From: JAAFIP01 sp043747295
GTDB lineage: Bacteria > Pseudomonadota > Gammaproteobacteria > Burkholderiales > Burkholderiaceae_C
Length of the DNA: 8,893 nt
Assembly (NCBI GenBank): GCA_043747295.1
Contig: JAYTPK010000224.1
Span: forward strand, 1 to 8,893
Direction: 5' to 3'
Part shown: positions 6,741 to 8,893 of the stretch, in pieces
How positions within the stretch are numbered: position 1 is the stretch's first letter
Layout of the letters: each line of letters starts with the position of its first letter
The notes under the pieces: model-generated
Told to the model about the DNA's origin: nothing
Seen by the model: the letters and a program-made list of their open reading frames with translations, nothing else
Databases searched by the model: none
Program-made: the position numbers and the translations under genes

Positions 6741-6839
6741 ACTCATGTCTCCAGAAAAATCAAAGTACGCAAAACTAAAAACGCGTCGTGTGGCGTACAG
6801 GTTCACACGCTGTGTTGGGGAATGACTCATCACCTAAAA
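6741..6839 (-). promoter_or_regulatory. Leader between permease and binding-protein genes
   Basis: A gap of about 99 bases, the longest in the operon. It holds a hairpin (CGTGTG 6787-6792 with CACACG 6804-6809, 11-nt loop) followed in the transcript by ACGCGTTTTT, then the Shine-Dalgarno GGAG of the binding-protein gene. It could be a processing or mRNA-stability site, or a weak attenuator, allowing a different level of the binding protein. The structure is seen; the function is inferred and weakly supported. Confidence 0.3.
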
Positions 6840-8120
6840 CTAACCGCCCAAGAATTTAGCGGGCCAAATCACAATTTGTGGAAACAGCACCATTAAAAAC
6901 AGCAAAACAAACTGCGCAAACATAAACGGCATCACGCCTCGGGTCACATCGTCCATGCTGATTTTGCCCACGCCAGCTACCGTATTGAGCACGGTGCCCA
7001 CAGGCGGCGTGACCAGGCCAATCGCATTGTTGATGATAAACAGCACCCCAAAATACACCGGGTCAATGCCTGCGGCCTTGACCAGCGGCATGAGCACCGG
7101 GGTGAGAATCAAAATGGTGGGTGTCATGTCCATGGCGGTGCCCACAATCATCACAATCACCATGATGCAAAACATCAGTAGTCGCGGGCTGTCCAGCATG
7201 GGCTGCAGCAAAGCGGTAAGCTGCGCGGGCAGCTGCGCCACGGTAATCATCCAGGCCGACACCATGGCTGCAGCCACCAAGAACATTACTACCGAGCAAG
7301 TTTTGGCGGCACTGACAAAAATGGGCAACAGTTGTTTGAATTTGATTTCACCGTAGATAAAAATAGACACCAACAGAGCGTAAACCGCTGCTACTACGGC
7401 AGATTCAGTGGGCGTGAAAATACCAAACTTTAAGCCGCCCACCACAATCATGGGCAGCACAAGAGCCCAGGTGGACTCTTTTAAAGCAAACAGCACTTCA
7501 GCGCGCGTCTTGCGTGGCGGCGGCGTAACCTTGTCTTTGCGCACCAAAATCCACCAGGTAATCCACAGCGCAACACCCAGCAACAAACCGGGTACGATGC
7601 CCGCTAAAAACAGCTTGCTGATCGACACGTTGGCCGATACGCCGAAAATAATAAACGCAATGCTGGGCGGAATGATGGGGGCAATGATACCGGCTGACGC
7701 GATTAAACCCGCCGAGCGTGCTTTGTCGTGACCCGCAGCTACCATCATGGGCAGCAACAGGGCCGACAACGCTGCTGCGTCGGCCACAGCCGAGCCAGAC
7801 AACGCCGCCATAATGCAGGCCGCCACAATGGCCACATAGCCCAAGCCGCCGGGGATATGCCCCACCAGTGCCATCGCCAAGTTGACGATGCGCTTGGACA
7901 AGCCTCCCACGTTCATTACTTCACCCGCCAACATAAAGAACGGTACGGCCAGCAGCGGAAAGCTGTTGGCGCCTTCGATCACGTTTTGCGCCAGAATTTG
8001 CGAATCCCACATGCCCATCTGCAGCATCAACGCCGCACCAGACAGCAGAAGTGAAAAAGCAATCGGTATGCCCAGCGCCATAGCGCCCAGGAGAGAGACT
8101 AAAAATACAAGAATAGTCAT
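6840..8120 (-). CDS. dctM: TRAP transporter large permease subunit (DctM type)
   Basis: Inner-membrane subunit that carries the substrate across, driven by a sodium or proton gradient; it works with the small permease and the periplasmic receptor. Its 426 residues are the typical length, almost entirely hydrophobic, with about 12 membrane segments. Family signatures are visible: N-terminal ALGIPIAFSLLLSGA, PFFMLAGEVMNVGGLSKRIV (about 60-80), MAALSGSAVADAAAL (about 105-120), the GIIAPIIPPSIAFIIFG motif (about 144-160), GIFTPTESAVVA in the middle, and near the C terminus NNAIGLVTPPVGTVLN. These belong to the two inverted halves of the transporter fold. It starts 39 bases after the small permease gene and ends with TAG. 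The ATG at 8120 starts exactly at the expected first membrane helix; no strong Shine-Dalgarno is seen. The substrate cannot be derived from this subunit. Confidence 0.95.
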   Translation of the reverse strand: MTILVFLVSLLGAMALGIPIAFSLLLSGAALMLQMGMWDSQILAQNVIEGANSFPLLAVPFFMLAGEVMNVGGLSKRIVNLAMALVGHIPGGLGYVAIVAACIMAALSGSAVADAAALSALLLPMMVAAGHDKARSAGLIASAGIIAPIIPPSIAFIIFGVSANVSISKLFLAGIVPGLLLGVALWITWWILVRKDKVTPPPRKTRAEVLFALKESTWALVLPMIVVGGLKFGIFTPTESAVVAAVYALLVSIFIYGEIKFKQLLPIFVSAAKTCSVVMFLVAAAMVSAWMITVAQLPAQLTALLQPMLDSPRLLMFCIMVIVMIVGTAMDMTPTILILTPVLMPLVKAAGIDPVYFGVLFIINNAIGLVTPPVGTVLNTVAGVGKISMDDVTRGVMPFMFAQFVLLFLMVLFPQIVIWPAKFLGG

Positions 8121-8159
8121 GGTGTCAGTTGGTAATGTTGAGTAGGCTTAAGGGTTAGC

Positions 8160-8687
8160 TTAAGATTGACCGTGCGGCACGTCTTCCGACTCTCGAATGC
8201 CAATCAGCTCGTCCTTACCCATTTGGCCAGTGACCAAGCGCCACAGATCACGCGCGATGATCAAGCCACCGAGCACTGAGAACATCAAGCCCGTCATAAA
8301 AAAGTAGCCCATCGACACTTCCATGGCGGCGCTGGTAGAAGACCAGTTAATTTTGGTTTGCTCCCAGGCACCTTTGAACAGCACCGCACACATGGCCAGC
8401 ATGGCGATGTAGGTAATGCCTAAGCAGATTTTTTTGCCGTTAATGCCAAGTCGCGATATCAGCATGTCCGTGCCCAAGTGGCCGCGCTCCTTCAGTGCCA
8501 CTACTGCGCCCATAAACGTCATCCACACAAACAGCCAGCGTGACAGCTCTTCAGAGATCGCAATGCCCGAGTTAAAGGCATAGCGCAACACAACGTTGCC
8601 AAATACCAGCACCACCATCAGCGACATGCAGGCCGCCATGCCGTAGTCCAGCGCGCGGCAGTAACGATTGATCAGGTTATTGAGCAT
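8160..8687 (-). CDS. dctQ: TRAP transporter small permease subunit (DctQ type)
   Basis: Four-helix inner-membrane subunit that pairs with the large permease and is needed for docking of the loaded receptor. It has 175 residues. Membrane helices are near residues 15-36 (MAACMSLMVVLVFGNVVLRY), 48-68 (LFVWMTFMGAVVALKE), 86-106 and 125-148. The family motif NVVLRYAFNSGIAISEELSR followed by LFVWMTFMGA and ERGHLGTD is clear. The ATG at 8687 gives the expected N terminus; a 13-base inverted repeat (8691-8703) lies where a Shine-Dalgarno would be, and no clear one is present. It is the first gene of the operon, after an AT-rich leader of 126 bases. The C-terminal tail is hydrophilic and acidic. Confidence 0.93.
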   Translation of the reverse strand: MLNNLINRYCRALDYGMAACMSLMVVLVFGNVVLRYAFNSGIAISEELSRWLFVWMTFMGAVVALKERGHLGTDMLISRLGINGKKICLGITYIAMLAMCAVLFKGAWEQTKINWSSTSAAMEVSMGYFFMTGLMFSVLGGLIIARDLWRLVTGQMGKDELIGIRESEDVPHGQS

Positions 8688-8813
8688 AGGTTGAAATTTT
8701 CAATCCAAAGTCAGGTTAAATCTAAATGTACTAACTGGTTAATTTTGAATGATAGGTGAATACCCTGAAATTCTCTAATTAGTCCGTCTAAAGGCTAGAA
8801 CACGTTGGCATAG
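8688..8813 (-). promoter_or_regulatory. Probable promoter/operator region of the TRAP operon
   Basis: This is the only gap in front of the seven-gene unit and is much AT-richer (34% GC, hand count) than the genes. It holds three small symmetric sequences: TTGAAA-T-TTTCAA (8691-8703) next to the dctQ start, TAAC-TG-GTTA (8732-8741) and CTAATTAG (8775-8782). Any could bind a regulator. I could not place -35/-10 boxes with conviction. Confidence 0.45.
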
Positions 8814-8893
8814 CTACTTGCGCACAAAGCGCACCACCATCTCCACCACGCTGTCGCGTCGCACTGTAATAGCCTGTGGAGACTGGGTATTGC
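8814..8893 (-). CDS. C-terminal end of an unidentified gene, cut by window edge
   Basis: A minus-strand frame open from the right edge ends in TAG at 8816-8814. The last residues read SPQAITVRRDSVVEMVVRFV-R-K, an amphipathic, basic end that looks like real protein; the other two frames on this strand read less like a protein end. It lies upstream of the TRAP operon in the same direction, a place where a transcriptional regulator is often found, but 26 residues are too few to name a family. The AT-rich gap after it suggests that the operon has its own promoter. Confidence 0.4.
   Translation of the reverse strand, partial: NTQSPQAITVRRDSVVEMVVRFVRK

Noticed and set aside
5711..6772. An 11-base inverted match (5711-5721 with 6762-6772) flanking the binding-protein gene
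   Set aside because: Several 11-base inverted matches are expected by chance in a window this size, and there are no mobile-element genes or target duplications.
8810..8820. ATAGCTACTTG at the end of the upstream gene, inverse of CAAGTAGCTAT in the 2892-2942 repeat
   Set aside because: Eleven bases are too few to call a third repeat copy; the similarity does not extend on either side.

Overview
The window looks like chromosomal DNA of a betaproteobacterium, most likely of the family Comamonadaceae (Rhodoferax/Polaromonas/Limnohabitans-like). This rests on the style of the large DUF349 protein, the GC-moderate coding regions with few strong Shine-Dalgarno sites, and short intergenic motifs of a kind I recall from that family. 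The genus cannot be fixed from the sequence alone.

Layout: (1) Positions 2-2818, plus strand: the 3' part of a large DUF349-repeat protein. Its true start lies left of the window. It has an AT-rich, repeat-containing linker and a Gly/Arg-rich disordered segment before a conserved C-terminal helical region. (2) About 2820-2925: the gap between convergent genes, holding a strong intrinsic terminator (2845-2881) that probably serves both directions. A short repeat-like element follows (2892-2942), a second copy of which sits inside the DUF349 gene. (3) Positions 2926-8687, minus strand: seven genes in one direction with short gaps, almost certainly one transcription unit. In transcription order they are TRAP small permease (dctQ type), TRAP large permease (dctM type), TRAP periplasmic binding protein (dctP type), a Gfo/Idh/MocA oxidoreductase, a type II 3-dehydroquinate dehydratase (aroQ type), a shikimate/quinate dehydrogenase-family protein (aroE type) and a small RidA/YjgF-family protein. 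(4) Positions 8688-8813: an AT-rich (34% GC by hand count) leader/promoter region. (5) Positions 8814-8893, minus strand: the last codons of another gene entering from the right.

Reading of the system: a TRAP transporter coupled to a dehydrogenase and a dehydroquinate dehydratase fits uptake and catabolism of quinate, shikimate or a related cyclic polyol acid (quinate -> 3-dehydroquinate -> 3-dehydroshikimate). The aroE- and aroQ-type proteins keep their catalytic residues but differ from housekeeping enzymes in the substrate-pocket signatures. With the extra Gfo/Idh/MocA oxidoreductase and RidA-like protein, this suggests a specialised catabolic cassette whose substrate may not be quinate itself. 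No 3-dehydroshikimate dehydratase is in the window, so the route to protocatechuate is not complete here.

No tRNA, rRNA, CRISPR array, insertion sequence or phage gene was seen.
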